A DNA stretch of 64,000 nt from JADKCL01 sp031424495 (GTDB lineage: Bacteria > Bacteroidota > Bacteroidia > J057 > JADKCL01). The notes below the pieces were generated by a model. The model saw only the letters and a program-made list of their open reading frames with translations, was not told the origin of the DNA and ran no database searches. The stretch covers positions 9,195 to 73,194 of the forward strand of contig JANPHP010000485.1 in assembly GCA_031424495.1 (NCBI GenBank), in the 5' to 3' direction. Positions 16,833 to 26,324 of this stretch are shown here, piece after piece; the stretch's first letter is position 1; each line of letters starts with the position of its first letter. The position numbers and the translations under genes are program-made.

Positions 16833-17393
16833 ATGAAAACCCCCAAGCAAAAACTCATCGTTTTCGACCTCGACGAGACATTGGTGCATGCGACGCAGCA
16901 ACCGCTGGCTTTTGCTGCCGACCTGCGCTGGGAGGATTTTCACATCTACAAAAGGCCGGGCTTGGATGCATTCCTGACGGGATGCAGCAAGCTCGCCGAG
17001 ATCGCAATCTGGTCATCGGCCGACGACGACTATGTCGCGGGCATCGCTCAACAGATTATCCCCGCCGGGATCAAGCCGACATTCGTCTGGGGCCGCAGCC
17101 AATGCTGGGTAAAAATCGTGCAGCAGCCCGTCGATGCCGCCAATCCCAGCATCACTAGAAAAGTGCAACAGTGGATCAAGCCCTTGGAAAAAATCAGGCG
17201 CAAGGGCTACAAAATGCAAAACCTGCTCATCATCGACGACAGCCACGCCAAAGTGATCGACAATCCCGGCAACTACCTGCTGATCAATCCATTTGAAGGC
17301 GTGCAAGACGACATGGAGCTAGCTCAATTGCTCGCCTATTTGCAAACCAACGCATTCACACCCCAAGCAACCCAAAACTGGAAAGAAACCTAA
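16833..17393 (+). CDS. HAD-superfamily FCP1/NIF-like phosphatase
   Basis: A 186-residue cytoplasmic protein of the FCP1-homology branch of the HAD phosphatases. Motif I is FDLDETLVH with the nucleophile/acid pair D-x-D at 12 and 14. Motif II is IAIWSSADDDY near 56-66. The late acidic motif is LIIDDSHAK near 133-141, followed by NPF. These residues bind magnesium and carry the phospho-aspartate. In eukaryotes the family acts on RNA polymerase tails; the bacterial members have no settled substrate. It is probably a protein or small-molecule phosphatase. It is the last gene of the run that begins with parE and converges on the AraC-type regulator. Confidence 0.85.
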   Translation: MKTPKQKLIVFDLDETLVHATQQPLAFAADLRWEDFHIYKRPGLDAFLTGCSKLAEIAIWSSADDDYVAGIAQQIIPAGIKPTFVWGRSQCWVKIVQQPVDAANPSITRKVQQWIKPLEKIRRKGYKMQNLLIIDDSHAKVIDNPGNYLLINPFEGVQDDMELAQLLAYLQTNAFTPQATQNWKET

Positions 17394-17437
17394 CCCGACT
17401 ACCGCCCCACACTATACCGACGACAAGCGACTCATTA

Positions 17438-18589
17438 TCAACCCTCTCCCACTTCTTTCCGCCACTGACTTGGCGTCACCCCGACGTGTTTTTTAAAGAT
17501 CATATTGAAGGATGACTTGCTGTTAAAGCCCGCGTCGTGGGCGATGGCGAGTATGTTGTAGTGTGCCCACTTGGGATCGAGCAGGCGACGCTTGACCTCC
17601 TCGATGCGGTATTCGTTGATGAGGGTATAGAAATTTTTGCCGAGCTGCTCGTTGATGGTCTGCGTGAGGTGGTGTTGGGGAATGTTGAGCTCGGTGGCCA
17701 CGTCTTGCAGCGTGAGGTCGCGGTGCATAAAGGGCTGCCCGCTGCCGAGGTAGGCTGTGAGCTGTTCGAGGTAGACTTGGGCTTGCTCCTGCGTGAGGCT
17801 GCTGTGTGCGTAACGCTCAGCCTGCTCGCCATGCGTGCCATTGCTCACCACCTGCTCGTCTTCGTCTTCCAGCGCATCGACAAAGCGTTCGTCGGGCTTG
17901 CGGGAAAAGATGACCGGCTGCCGGATGCCAAAAAAGGTGAATGCGAATGCAAACACAGCAAATCCCAAGAACAAAAAGATACCTGGGTGGATGGTGATTT
18001 TGCCGGTGAAGACATTGACGAGGGCCGCGAAAAAGGAAAGCAGGAGCATGACCGTGAATCCGATCGCGACCATGCGCAGCCACTCGAGGCTGATGCGGTC
18101 AGAGTCATAGGAGAAAAACTCCATCAGGTTTTTGCGGTGTTGGCGCAGCAGCCGCACTGTGAGCGGGATGTACACGCCTGCCGACACGAGGCAGGCGATG
18201 GAGTACACGATGCGGTTGAGGTCAAATGCATGCCCAGTGAGCATGTCGAGGTCCACATTGGCATCGTTGGTGATCGCCGACACACTGAAGATCACAAAGG
18301 GCAGCAGGTGCAAGCCGTCTTGAAACTCGAGTTTGGGATTTTGCCGGGTGAGTGCACGCACATACAAAAAGAGAAAAGGGCCCAGCGCGAAGAAAAAAGG
18401 GAACAACTGCAACTGCGCCCAAGCCGACTCTGGCATTTTGGTCTTGAGCAGCGAGAGCACCATGAAGATGGTCATGAGCCCGAGCCAGATCGCCAAGATA
18501 TAGTCGCTCAGTTGACGCTTGGGTTTCGTGACCGCAAGCAGGCCCGCAAAGATGAATTGGGCGATGCTGATATAGAGTATGGCATCCAA
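17438..18589 (-). CDS. Membrane-bound AraC-family transcription regulator
   Basis: A 383-residue regulator. The N-terminal 230 residues contain about seven hydrophobic helices (for example AQFIFAGLLAV, FFFALGPFLFLYV, IFLFLGFAVFAFAF), which place a sensor domain in the inner membrane. An acidic linker follows, then the AraC DNA-binding domain at about 275-383 with both helix-turn-helix units: LTLQDVATELNIPQHHLTQ and ILAIAHDAGFNSKSSF, ending with the family's FKKHVGVTPSQWRK. It would bind DNA in response to a membrane-perceived signal. It is divergent from the cytochrome P450 gene across a 736-base gap, so it may control that gene, but the distance makes this weak inference. Confidence 0.92.
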   Translation of the reverse strand: MDAILYISIAQFIFAGLLAVTKPKRQLSDYILAIWLGLMTIFMVLSLLKTKMPESAWAQLQLFPFFFALGPFLFLYVRALTRQNPKLEFQDGLHLLPFVIFSVSAITNDANVDLDMLTGHAFDLNRIVYSIACLVSAGVYIPLTVRLLRQHRKNLMEFFSYDSDRISLEWLRMVAIGFTVMLLLSFFAALVNVFTGKITIHPGIFLFLGFAVFAFAFTFFGIRQPVIFSRKPDERFVDALEDEDEQVVSNGTHGEQAERYAHSSLTQEQAQVYLEQLTAYLGSGQPFMHRDLTLQDVATELNIPQHHLTQTINEQLGKNFYTLINEYRIEEVKRRLLDPKWAHYNILAIAHDAGFNSKSSFNMIFKKHVGVTPSQWRKEVGEG

Positions 18590-19325
18590 ATCGTGAAAGG
18601 CGTCAGGCTATGCCGACCGCTTTTTTCTCCAAGCAAATCGATGAGACAATCTTACCTATTTTGGGCGCACAACGCAACCACAGGCGGTCCACACGAAGTG
18701 CAAACCGTGTGGGATGGACGCACTACACCACGTAAACAGGTGTCTTTGAGGACTTCAGGAAAATGTAGGCTACCGAGCGGAAGTGATATTTTTGTGCAGG
18801 TCCAAGTCTGGGTGGATGGAATTGGGAGGAAGGCGAAGGGCGATGTCTGCGGATGGGGGGATGATGGATGCGGTAGATACCCTCGCCGACATCAATGTTT
18901 GTGCAAATATGTTCCTCACAAAAAGAACCACAAAGCACGCCAACATCGCAAAGAGTACGACCGGCTCTGCGCACTCTGCATCCTTTGCGGTTTACAATAG
19001 GCCAATTTACTTTTCATCTAACTCTCGCGTGTGGGACCTTGATCTCGAGGTTATCGTTGGGAGAAAGCTTCTCCAATTTGTGCCGAGGGCTTCATGTTGC
19101 CTATTGGTGCCAAGAATCCATTCCAGTTGAAAACAAATTTACAAAGAAACTACCCAACGCAAGGCTTCCAAAAGCAAGCCAAGGATCCCCCAAAAGTAGC
19201 ATCAGCCACCTCCCGCAACGTCCAAACCCCTCTCCCACGTCAATTGGACTTGCAAACGGTTAGCTGGTCGTCCTACTCGGTTGGGAAGGTCGAATTCGGC
19301 TGCGGGATGGCTCAGCTTTGGGACT
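18590..19325. other. Gene-free region of about 740 bases between divergent genes
   Basis: This gap must hold the promoters of the AraC-type gene and the P450 gene. I find no convincing coding region; the open frames here are low-complexity or continue out of the antisense of neighbours. A repeat-like inverted element near 18926-18992 is listed separately. Confidence 0.5.
18926..18992. repeat. Possible dispersed intergenic repeat of the CACAAAG type
   Basis: AACCACAAAG at 18926-18935 is an imperfect inverted match to CTTTGCGGTT at 18983-18992, with further CGCAAAGAG and ACTCTGC stretches between. I recall similar 'accacaaag...ctttgcggtt' elements scattered between genes in many environmental bacteria. 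Confidence 0.4.
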
Positions 19326-20783
19326 ATGAAAAACACCGCATCTCACCTCGACACCTTGCCTGCTCCGCCCATGCTCTCCAAAAAATGGCCGCTGCTCGGC
19401 CACGCCTTGGAGTTTGCCAAAGACCGCACCGCCCTCATCCAACGTGGGCAGGCAGCCTTGGGAAACATTTTTGCATTCAAACTTGCCACCAAAACGGCCA
19501 TCGTCTTGAGCGGCCCCGAGTGGAATACCCTCTTCTTCAAAGAAACAGACAAGACGCTCGACATGGCCAGACCCTACGGCTTTCTCAAGCCGATCACTGG
19601 CAACGTGAGTTTTGTGGCCGATCATGAGACCTATTTGAACCAAAAACCCTTGCTCTACGCGCCGTTTCAGCGGGAAAAGATGCTGCGTTACCTCGAAATC
19701 ACCGAGCAAACCGTGCGCAGGTGGCTCGACGCGCTGCCGGACGAAGGCAGCATGGAGCTCACCAAAACCATCACCCACCTTGTGCAGCAGGTAGCAGGCT
19801 ACTCTTTTTTGGGTGCCAACTTCATGGAAAAAGCTGGCGATGATTTTTGGGCAGATTATGAGATCATCGGCAAGGCGCTCGACCCGCTGCTCAATCCCAA
19901 TCTGCCGCTGCCCAAATTCATACGGCGTGACCGTGCGCGCAGGCGCATGGCCCGCACGCTCACACCCATTCTCGCAGAGCGCCGCGCATTCCCGTCGCGC
20001 TACGACGACCTCTTGCAAGACCTCATCAACACCGTCAAGGAAGATGGCGAGCCTGCAACCGATGCCGAATTGCTCAATTTCATCATCGCACTCATGTTTG
20101 CGGGCCACGAGACCACCGCAGGCCAAGCAGCTTGGACCATCATCCAATTGCTCGAGCATCCCGACTACCTCGCTCAGGTGCAGCAAGAACTCCACGATTA
20201 TTTTCCCCACGGCAGCCATGTCGATGCGCGCACGCTCTCGACGCTCAAGCACATGCGCTGGGCGATTGACGAAACCACGCGCATGCGTCCAAGTGCAGAC
20301 ATCGTGGTGCGCGTGACCAAAGAAGACATTGAAATCGGCGGCTATGCGATCCAAAAGGACACTCCGATCTTTTTGAATTCCAGCGCCTCCCATTTCATGG
20401 AAGACGTCTTCCCCAATGCGCAACAATACGATCCGGCACGCTTTTCTCCCGAACGCAGCGAACACAAAGGGCACAAAAATGCCATCATGGGCTTTGGAGG
20501 CGGGGTACACAAGTGTCCGGGAATGAGTTTCGCGCAAAATGAGATGCTGGCGATCACGGCATTGTTGCTGCAACAATTCGATCTCGAGTTGGTGACCCGC
20601 GACACCCATGCCCGGCTGGACCTCGGGGCAAGCCGCCCGAGCGAGACTTGGATCAAATACAAGCGCAAGCCCGTTTCAGAAGCCGTGCCGACTGAGGTGA
20701 TGCAAGCTGCCGTTGCGGCAGGCTGCCCGCACATGATGAAGGCAATGGCCGCCCAGCAAGCACTGCAACAGGTTGCAGTGTGA
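19326..20783 (+). CDS. Cytochrome P450, CYP51-like
   Basis: A 485-residue soluble P450. The proline-rich start (LPAPPMLSKKWPLLGHALEF) is that of CYP51 and related families. Signature motifs are present: AGHETTAG in the oxygen-binding I helix near 259, E-T-T-R of the K helix near 315, and the heme loop FGGGVHKCPG with the cysteine ligand near 396. The B'-helix region YGFLKPITGNVSFVAD near 83-98 aligns with the substrate motif of sterol 14-demethylases, but the I helix has AGHETT where classical CYP51 has AGHHTS. The last 30 residues (AAGCPHMMKAM to QQVAV) form an extra tail. I start at 19326; a longer frame from 19281 lacks family similarity. The substrate is unknown, a sterol or hopanoid-like lipid being possible. 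Confidence 0.88.
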   Translation: MKNTASHLDTLPAPPMLSKKWPLLGHALEFAKDRTALIQRGQAALGNIFAFKLATKTAIVLSGPEWNTLFFKETDKTLDMARPYGFLKPITGNVSFVADHETYLNQKPLLYAPFQREKMLRYLEITEQTVRRWLDALPDEGSMELTKTITHLVQQVAGYSFLGANFMEKAGDDFWADYEIIGKALDPLLNPNLPLPKFIRRDRARRRMARTLTPILAERRAFPSRYDDLLQDLINTVKEDGEPATDAELLNFIIALMFAGHETTAGQAAWTIIQLLEHPDYLAQVQQELHDYFPHGSHVDARTLSTLKHMRWAIDETTRMRPSADIVVRVTKEDIEIGGYAIQKDTPIFLNSSASHFMEDVFPNAQQYDPARFSPERSEHKGHKNAIMGFGGGVHKCPGMSFAQNEMLAITALLLQQFDLELVTRDTHARLDLGASRPSETWIKYKRKPVSEAVPTEVMQAAVAAGCPHMMKAMAAQQALQQVAV

Positions 20784-21355
20784 GAATGGCGAGATTTCGC
20801 GCATGACAGTTGAGCGGAAAAATCGTGAAGGCTAGGCAATTGACTGATTTCCATTGGAACTACAGGTGCAGTGTCATTTTTTCTCCTGCGGATTGTGAAC
20901 TTCACGACTTGCCTAGGCCTGCTGGCTGGGTATTATCAAGAAAAGTACAACAACCACGTCTATGCCATCTTGGTACACATGGCAGGTAATTTTTTGGCGA
21001 TCATCGCATCGTTTTCCTTACAAAATGGTTGACTTCTGACCAAGGCAACCTACTGCATCATTGCTGCCGTTCATTAAATTGAGCGGAAGGGACATTCATG
21101 AAAAGTTGGCCAAAACGGCGCCGAATCCGCCCAGCCAAGGTGCAGCGGATTTGTAGTGATAACAGCCAATCAAAACACCAAAATTAGTTTGAGTTTCTAG
21201 CGCATTCGCAACGCAAAACACGAGAGTTGCTAACATGCCGTCAGAACATCCCCCAAGTTGCCCTTGACAAAAATTTGCATTTCGCTAAAATTACCGCAAC
21301 ATTGGCAGCGGTAATTGGTCCCAAAAAGGAAGTTAGTTCATCTATTTGTTGAGTT
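20784..21355. other. Gene-free region of about 570 bases upstream of the giant T9SS protein
   Basis: No supported coding region. It contains a 9-base perfect inverted repeat (listed separately) shortly before the next gene. Confidence 0.5.
21289..21316. promoter_or_regulatory. Nine-base inverted repeat upstream of the 21356 gene
   Basis: AATTACCGC at 21289-21297 and GCGGTAATT at 21308-21316 are exact reverse complements around a ten-base spacer, 40 bases before the ATG. This could be an operator for a dimeric regulator or a leader hairpin; there is no T-run. Confidence 0.45.
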
Positions 21356-24300
21356 ATGAAGAAAATTTCATTGTTCACCCTCTTTTTCTGTGGGTTGGTG
21401 ATGCTATATGGACAATCAGATAAGTCCTCAGGCGTCATTGTAGCCTCGGAGTTTCACGTAACACGTCCGCTTTCAGAGATTTTTGCAGAAAACCCTGTCG
21501 ACGAAAGCAAAATCATCCACAAGGGTGAAGAATCTGAGGATCGCACCCACCGCATCCCGACAAAATTCAAGAAAACTGTGGCCGACGGCCCAGCGTATGG
21601 CAACGACCCATCGACGGTGCAAGACAAGATGGGCCTCGTGCCAGGACAGCCATTGCGAGCCAGTTTTGCAGGACAGGCTGCAAGTGGCTTTCGTCCATTT
21701 GACCCCAGTGGTGCTGTAGGCCCCAACCACTACATCCAAATGATCAACTCGACGACCTTTAAGGTTTACAACAAGACCGGCTCAGTGTTGCTTACAGGCA
21801 CCCTCGGCAACTTGTGGAGCCCCGCCACTGCCAATGCAGGCGACCCCATCGTGATGTATGACAAAGCTGCTGACCGCTGGTTTTTGTCACAATTTGGCAG
21901 CTCGACCGATCGCAAGATCTTCATCGCGATCTCGACCACCAACAATCCACTTGGGTCTTACTACACCTATACTTATGTCTCGCCAGAATTTCCTGATTAC
22001 CTCAAGTTTGGTGTCTGGCAAGATGGCTACTACATGACCTCCAACCAGAACACGCAAAAGGTATTTGCCTTTGAGCGCACTGCGATGCTGGCTGGCACAC
22101 CGGGTGCACGCGCCGTGTACACGAGCTATACCCCACCAAAATCTGGCTTCTTTGTACCCCTCGTGGGCGATGCAGCCGATGGCACATTGCCTCCTCCTGG
22201 CACACCTTGCCCGATCTTCTCCTACTCAGACAATGGCTGGGGCGCGAGCTATTTTGACCGGGTAAACATCTATAACATGACCGTAAACTGGGTGCCCACG
22301 ACCCCGACGGCAACGATCACATTGGCAAGCAACCTGAACACGGCTGCTTTTGATGGTTCCTATGACGTCAACTGGGATGACTGCCCACAACCTGGCACTA
22401 CGCAAAAGCTCGACGGCATCGGCGGGGCCATGATGTACCGCGCACAATGGAAAACATGGAGTGGCTACAACTCTGTCGTGCTCACATGGGCTGTCAAGAT
22501 CAGCGCAACGCAACGCAGCATCAAATGGTGCGAACTGCGCCAAAGCCAGTCCACTGGCACTTGGAGCATCTACCAAGAAGGCATCTATGCGCCTGATGCC
22601 AACACCCGCTGGATGGGTACGATGGCCATGGACAACAATGGCTCGATTGGCTTGAGCTATATCAAATCAAATGCGACTTCTATTTATCCTGGCCTCTACT
22701 ACACGGGTCGCAGGTCATGCGATCCGCTAGGAACTTTGCCTGTGACCGAGACCGTGGTGATTGCAGGCACAGGCTCACAGACCGGCGGCGTGAACCGCGT
22801 CGGCGACTACGCGCAGACGACGCTGGATCCAGACGGGATCACTTTCTGGAGCACGAGTGAATACATGGGCGGTGCAACTGGTGCCAATGCGGCAACTACG
22901 CGTATATTTTCCTACCAAATTACTCCTTGCAGCTCTGGCGCTACCGCAGGTGTCGCCATCGCACTTACCAGCGGTACCAACCCATCTTGCACAGGCGCAT
23001 CGGTCACATTTACCGCCACACCTACCAATGGCGGCACCACGCCTGCATATCAGTGGAAAGTCAATGGCGTGAATGCTGGCACCAACGCACCGACCTTCAC
23101 CACGACGACCCTCACCACGGGCCAAGTCGTCACTTGTGTGATGACCTCCAACCTCGTCGGAGCGCTCGGCAATCCTGCGACCTCCAACGCGATCACGATG
23201 ACGATCAACTCGGCCGTCGCCCCAACCGTTTCCATTGCCCTCACCACAGGTACCAACCCATCTTGCGCAGGCGCAGCCAAAACATTCACCGCTACCCCCA
23301 CCAACGGCGGCACAACGCCCGCTTACCAATGGAAAATCAGCGGCGTGAATGCAGGCACCAACAGCAACACGTTTAGCACATCTGCACTCACCTCTGGCCA
23401 AATTGTGACTTGCGTTTTGACGAGCAACCTCGCTTGCGCCAGCCCCACCACTGCCACGAGCAGCGGCATCACCGCCTCATTTACTGCCGCTGTGACGCCA
23501 GCAGTGTCCATCGCCCTCACAGCAGGCACCAACCCCAGCGCAGCCGGTGCATCCGTGACCTTCACGGCCACCCCCACCAATGGCGGCACCACACCTGCCT
23601 ACCAGTGGAAAGTGAACGGTGTGAACGCAGGTACCAACAGTGCCACATTCACCACCACGACCCTCACCAATGGCGCGATCGTGACCTGCGTCATGACCTC
23701 CAATGCAGCTTGCCCTAGCCCTGCCACCGCAACCAGCAATGGCATCACGATGACCATCACAGGCACGACCGGGCCTTGCACCGCAAGCACGACCAATGGC
23801 ACGACGACCTTTGAGTACATCAGCAATGTGGTCATGGGCTCCATCAACAATGCCACCTCCAGGTCTTCCTACACCGACTACACCAGCCTCTCCACCAACG
23901 TGAGCGTGGGTACCGCTACCTCGATCACCGTCACCTTGGGCGCTGGCTATGCCTCTGACAAAGTGCTGATCTGGGTCGATTGGAACAACAACAACATCTT
24001 TACCGATGCTGGCGAAGCCGTCTATGTATCCGCTGCGGGAGTCGGACCATTCACGACCACGATTACACCGCCAAGCGGTACCACCAATGGTGCAAAGCGC
24101 ATGCGCATCCGCCTCACCGACAGTGGCAATGGCCCCAATCTCACGCCTTGCGACGCCTCTACCTATGGTGAAGTCGAGGACTATACCCTCAACGTCGTCA
24201 CCCCAGGCCCCTGCGCTGCTTCGACCACCAATGTGAATGCAGCGTCTTATGAGTACATCTCCAACGTGACTTCTGGCACGATCAACAACACGTCGACAGC

Positions 24301-24934
24301 AACTTCCTACACCGACTACAGCGCGATTTCGCGGAGCGTGGTGACGGGTACCGCATTTACGGTCACGGTTTCGATCGGCACACCTTTCTCCTCTGACAAA
24401 GTGCTGATCTGGTGTGACTGGAACAACAACGGCGTTCTTACTGACGCCGGTGAAGCTGTCTTTGCTTCCGCTACTGGCGTAGGCCCACATACCGCCACGA
24501 TCACCGCGCCTGTGGGTACCTCTGTAGGTGCACATAGAATGCGCATCCGCCTCACCGACACGGGAACTGGACCCAATGTCACTCCTTGCGGCGTATCATC
24601 CTACGGTGAAGTGGAAGACTATACGCTGAATGTGGCTGCTGCCAAATCGGGTGACACCGGTCTGGCCGATGCCGAAAACAGTGCTACCGACCTGAGCAAC
24701 ACGATGGAGCTCACCATTTATCCCAATCCCAACAACGGTACCTTCAATGTGAAGTCGACCCAGTCAGGGACCTATTATTTGATGAATGAAATGGGCCAAC
24801 TGATGCAGGCGATCACCTTGTCTTCCGACAATGGTTTTACCGCCAGCATCAACAACCTGGCAGCAGGCGTCTACATCCTGTCTGGCCAAAACAAGAAAGG
24901 CATCACGAAGCAGAAAATCGTCGTGACGCATTAA
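21356..24934 (+). CDS. Large T9SS-secreted protein with Ig-like repeats and two GEVED domains
   Basis: A 1192-residue secreted protein. Residues 1-19 are a signal peptide. Residues about 90-520 form a large beta-rich domain with DPSGAVGPNHYIQMINSTTF and DDCPQPGTTQ; I do not name it further. Three Ig-like repeats of exactly 92 residues follow from about 533, 625 and 717, each starting (S/A)IALT-x-GTNPS and containing YQWKVNG or YQWKISG. Two GEVED domains start near 808 and 953 and contain KVLIW-x-DWNNN and YGEVEDYTLNV. The last 78 residues are a T9SS sorting domain (IYPNPNNGTFNV to KQKIVVTH). Such proteins are cell-surface adhesins or matrix components. It is monocistronic, with an intrinsic terminator. 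Confidence 0.9.
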   Translation: MKKISLFTLFFCGLVMLYGQSDKSSGVIVASEFHVTRPLSEIFAENPVDESKIIHKGEESEDRTHRIPTKFKKTVADGPAYGNDPSTVQDKMGLVPGQPLRASFAGQAASGFRPFDPSGAVGPNHYIQMINSTTFKVYNKTGSVLLTGTLGNLWSPATANAGDPIVMYDKAADRWFLSQFGSSTDRKIFIAISTTNNPLGSYYTYTYVSPEFPDYLKFGVWQDGYYMTSNQNTQKVFAFERTAMLAGTPGARAVYTSYTPPKSGFFVPLVGDAADGTLPPPGTPCPIFSYSDNGWGASYFDRVNIYNMTVNWVPTTPTATITLASNLNTAAFDGSYDVNWDDCPQPGTTQKLDGIGGAMMYRAQWKTWSGYNSVVLTWAVKISATQRSIKWCELRQSQSTGTWSIYQEGIYAPDANTRWMGTMAMDNNGSIGLSYIKSNATSIYPGLYYTGRRSCDPLGTLPVTETVVIAGTGSQTGGVNRVGDYAQTTLDPDGITFWSTSEYMGGATGANAATTRIFSYQITPCSSGATAGVAIALTSGTNPSCTGASVTFTATPTNGGTTPAYQWKVNGVNAGTNAPTFTTTTLTTGQVVTCVMTSNLVGALGNPATSNAITMTINSAVAPTVSIALTTGTNPSCAGAAKTFTATPTNGGTTPAYQWKISGVNAGTNSNTFSTSALTSGQIVTCVLTSNLACASPTTATSSGITASFTAAVTPAVSIALTAGTNPSAAGASVTFTATPTNGGTTPAYQWKVNGVNAGTNSATFTTTTLTNGAIVTCVMTSNAACPSPATATSNGITMTITGTTGPCTASTTNGTTTFEYISNVVMGSINNATSRSSYTDYTSLSTNVSVGTATSITVTLGAGYASDKVLIWVDWNNNNIFTDAGEAVYVSAAGVGPFTTTITPPSGTTNGAKRMRIRLTDSGNGPNLTPCDASTYGEVEDYTLNVVTPGPCAASTTNVNAASYEYISNVTSGTINNTSTATSYTDYSAISRSVVTGTAFTVTVSIGTPFSSDKVLIWCDWNNNGVLTDAGEAVFASATGVGPHTATITAPVGTSVGAHRMRIRLTDTGTGPNVTPCGVSSYGEVEDYTLNVAAAKSGDTGLADAENSATDLSNTMELTIYPNPNNGTFNVKSTQSGTYYLMNEMGQLMQAITLSSDNGFTASINNLAAGVYILSGQNKKGITKQKIVVTH
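22952..23779 (+). repeat. Three tandem 276-base repeats inside the T9SS protein gene
   Basis: Repeat units begin at 22952, 23228 and 23504, giving a period of exactly 276 bases (92 codons). The units encode Ig-like domains and are clearly diverged at silent positions, so the duplication is not recent. Confidence 0.9.
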
Positions 24935-24959
24935 GGTTTAGAAGACAATAGGTAATTTG

Positions 24960-24996
24960 AAATGGCGCTCGGCTTCGGTCGGGCGCCATTTTTTTG
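24960..24996 (+). terminator. Intrinsic terminator of the large T9SS gene
   Basis: AAATGGCGC at 24960-24968 pairs with GCGCCATTT at 24983-24991, and T residues continue to 24995. It lies 26 bases after the stop codon. Confidence 0.88.
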
Positions 24997-25318
24997 GGTG
25001 GGGAATGGTTTTTGGTTTAGCCTGTACCTATTCGTTGGTTGGCGTGAATAGCTTACCTTTTCGTAGAAGCCCGCTTGCTGCATTTAGTTGCCCTTTCACG
25101 CCAGAATCCAGGGTTTTGCGTTGGCACCAAAGCCGGTATTGAAATGAGCCTATGGCATTTGCAGCTCCTAGGTTGGTGATTGTTGCAGATACTGCGAAAT
25201 ATCAGGTGAAATCAGAATCGAATAGTAGCCGATCGACAGCAATAAAGCCGCGTTTCCCTCCTGATTTCCCTTCATCTTTCAAACCGAATGCAAGATCGAT
25301 TTTAAACCGCAGCTCACG

Positions 25319-25999
25319 TTAAAATCGATACCCAAGCCCAAATTGCAGCGTGAGCATATTGCGAGTGGGGCGATTGGGGAATTCCAGAACCTGCGCTTGA
25401 TGCAGGGCATGGCGATAAATGTATTGGGTGAATTTAAGTTCTCCACTGATGACGAAATTCGAAATCAGGTCTTTCGTTCCCCTTGCTCCAGCAGTGATTC
25501 CGACGTCGCGCAAGTTGTAGCTGTAGGAGTTCACTTCGTAAGACGTCCGAGAAATTAGGGTGTTTTCCTCTCCAATTCTGAAATTAACGCCAGCTATACC
25601 TGAAAGTGAATTGTGTCTATTGTGCAACAATTGCCGTTGATAGCAGGATTCAAAAAAGTATGCAACCCTGAAATTTATATCACCGGCTTGTCTTGGGTAG
25701 GTTCCATACCAATTGTTGATATTACAAATCGTCGTTGAGAGGATCAGCCCATTTTTTTCATCCAATTGCCTTGCATATTCTAGGCCAAAGGCTAGATTCA
25801 TCCACCCAATTGATCCACTTGTTGGCCGTTGAACGATGGGGCTTTCATCAAAAAAATCATGTGAGGAAAGCAGTACACTAATCGTATTATACCTTTGTTT
25901 ATGTGTGCTGCTGGAATCGCGAGCCTGGGCAAACAGGCCGTTGCATGCGAGTAGAAACATACTCGCTGGAACAAGGATCGAGATCAAATTACGTTTCAT
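25319..25999 (-). CDS. Putative outer-membrane beta-barrel protein
   Basis: A 226-residue protein with an N-terminal signal (MKRNLISILVPASMFLLA, cleavage likely after LFAQA). The mature part shows amphipathic strands with aromatic ends (INFRVAYFFESC, NFVISGELKFTQYIY) and finishes with TLQFGLGYRF; a terminal phenylalanine is the usual signal for insertion by the BAM machinery. An eight- to ten-stranded barrel would fit the length. No precise family or substrate is visible. Base composition is more AT-rich than most of the window. It lies 19 bases downstream of a decayed T9SS sorting domain on the same strand, in a region of gene decay. Confidence 0.68.
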   Translation of the reverse strand: MKRNLISILVPASMFLLACNGLFAQARDSSSTHKQRYNTISVLLSSHDFFDESPIVQRPTSGSIGWMNLAFGLEYARQLDEKNGLILSTTICNINNWYGTYPRQAGDINFRVAYFFESCYQRQLLHNRHNSLSGIAGVNFRIGEENTLISRTSYEVNSYSYNLRDVGITAGARGTKDLISNFVISGELKFTQYIYRHALHQAQVLEFPNRPTRNMLTLQFGLGYRF

Positions 26000-26018
26000 T
26001 GCCTTACAAGTTTAATGA

Positions 26019-26183
26019 TTATTGAATACTAATTACCTTGTTCGCCAAAGTCCGTGCAAGACCTGCGGCTTGCACCTGCAAAAAATACAATCCGCTGCCG
26101 AGGGTCGAAGGCAGGGGCAGGGCGATGGTGGCCTTGTCGCCTGCATGCAAGTCGAGCTTCTGGCTGGGCATGTCGAGACACAA
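26019..26183 (-). pseudogene. Remnant of a T9SS C-terminal sorting domain
   Basis: Read on the minus strand, the last 50 or so codons before the stop at 26019 encode QKLDLHAGDKATIALPLP, then GSGLYFLQVQAAG and ANKVISIQ. This is the strand pattern and the ending of a type IX sorting domain. Upstream the homology stops abruptly and no long gene is joined to it. It is most simply the end of a deleted surface-protein gene. Confidence 0.65.
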
Positions 26184-26324
26184 CTGGCTCGGTAAGAATT
26201 TTCTGAATTTCATCGGGATCAATTCTTGAAGCACAAATCTGCAACTTCAGGATATCCCAAAATAGGCAAGAATCTGTCCATACATCTGGGATGTAAATGG
26301 CATGGTCAAATATTTGCACCTGAT

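Noticed and set aside
17537..19000. A 487-codon open frame on the plus strand
   Set aside because: It is antisense to the AraC-type regulator over most of its length, has the composition of a reverse-strand shadow (rich in Glu, Asp, His and Arg), and no family similarity, whereas the minus-strand frame has clear domains.
19260..20609. A 449-codon open frame on the minus strand
   Set aside because: Antisense shadow of the cytochrome P450 gene.
21264..21291. TTGACA-16 bases-TAAAAT resembling an E. coli sigma-70 promoter
   Set aside because: Genes in this phylum use the -33/-7 TTTG/TAnnTTTG type; the match is likely chance in an AT-rich stretch.
22952..23779. Regular repeats that might suggest a CRISPR or other array
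   Set aside because: The period is 276 bases, in frame, and encodes Ig-like domains; there are no short identical repeats with variable spacers.
25308..25321. GCAGCTCACGTTA shared with 34146-34158
   Set aside because: Only 13 bases with no extended similarity; compatible with chance over 64 kb, though it could be a repeat trace.
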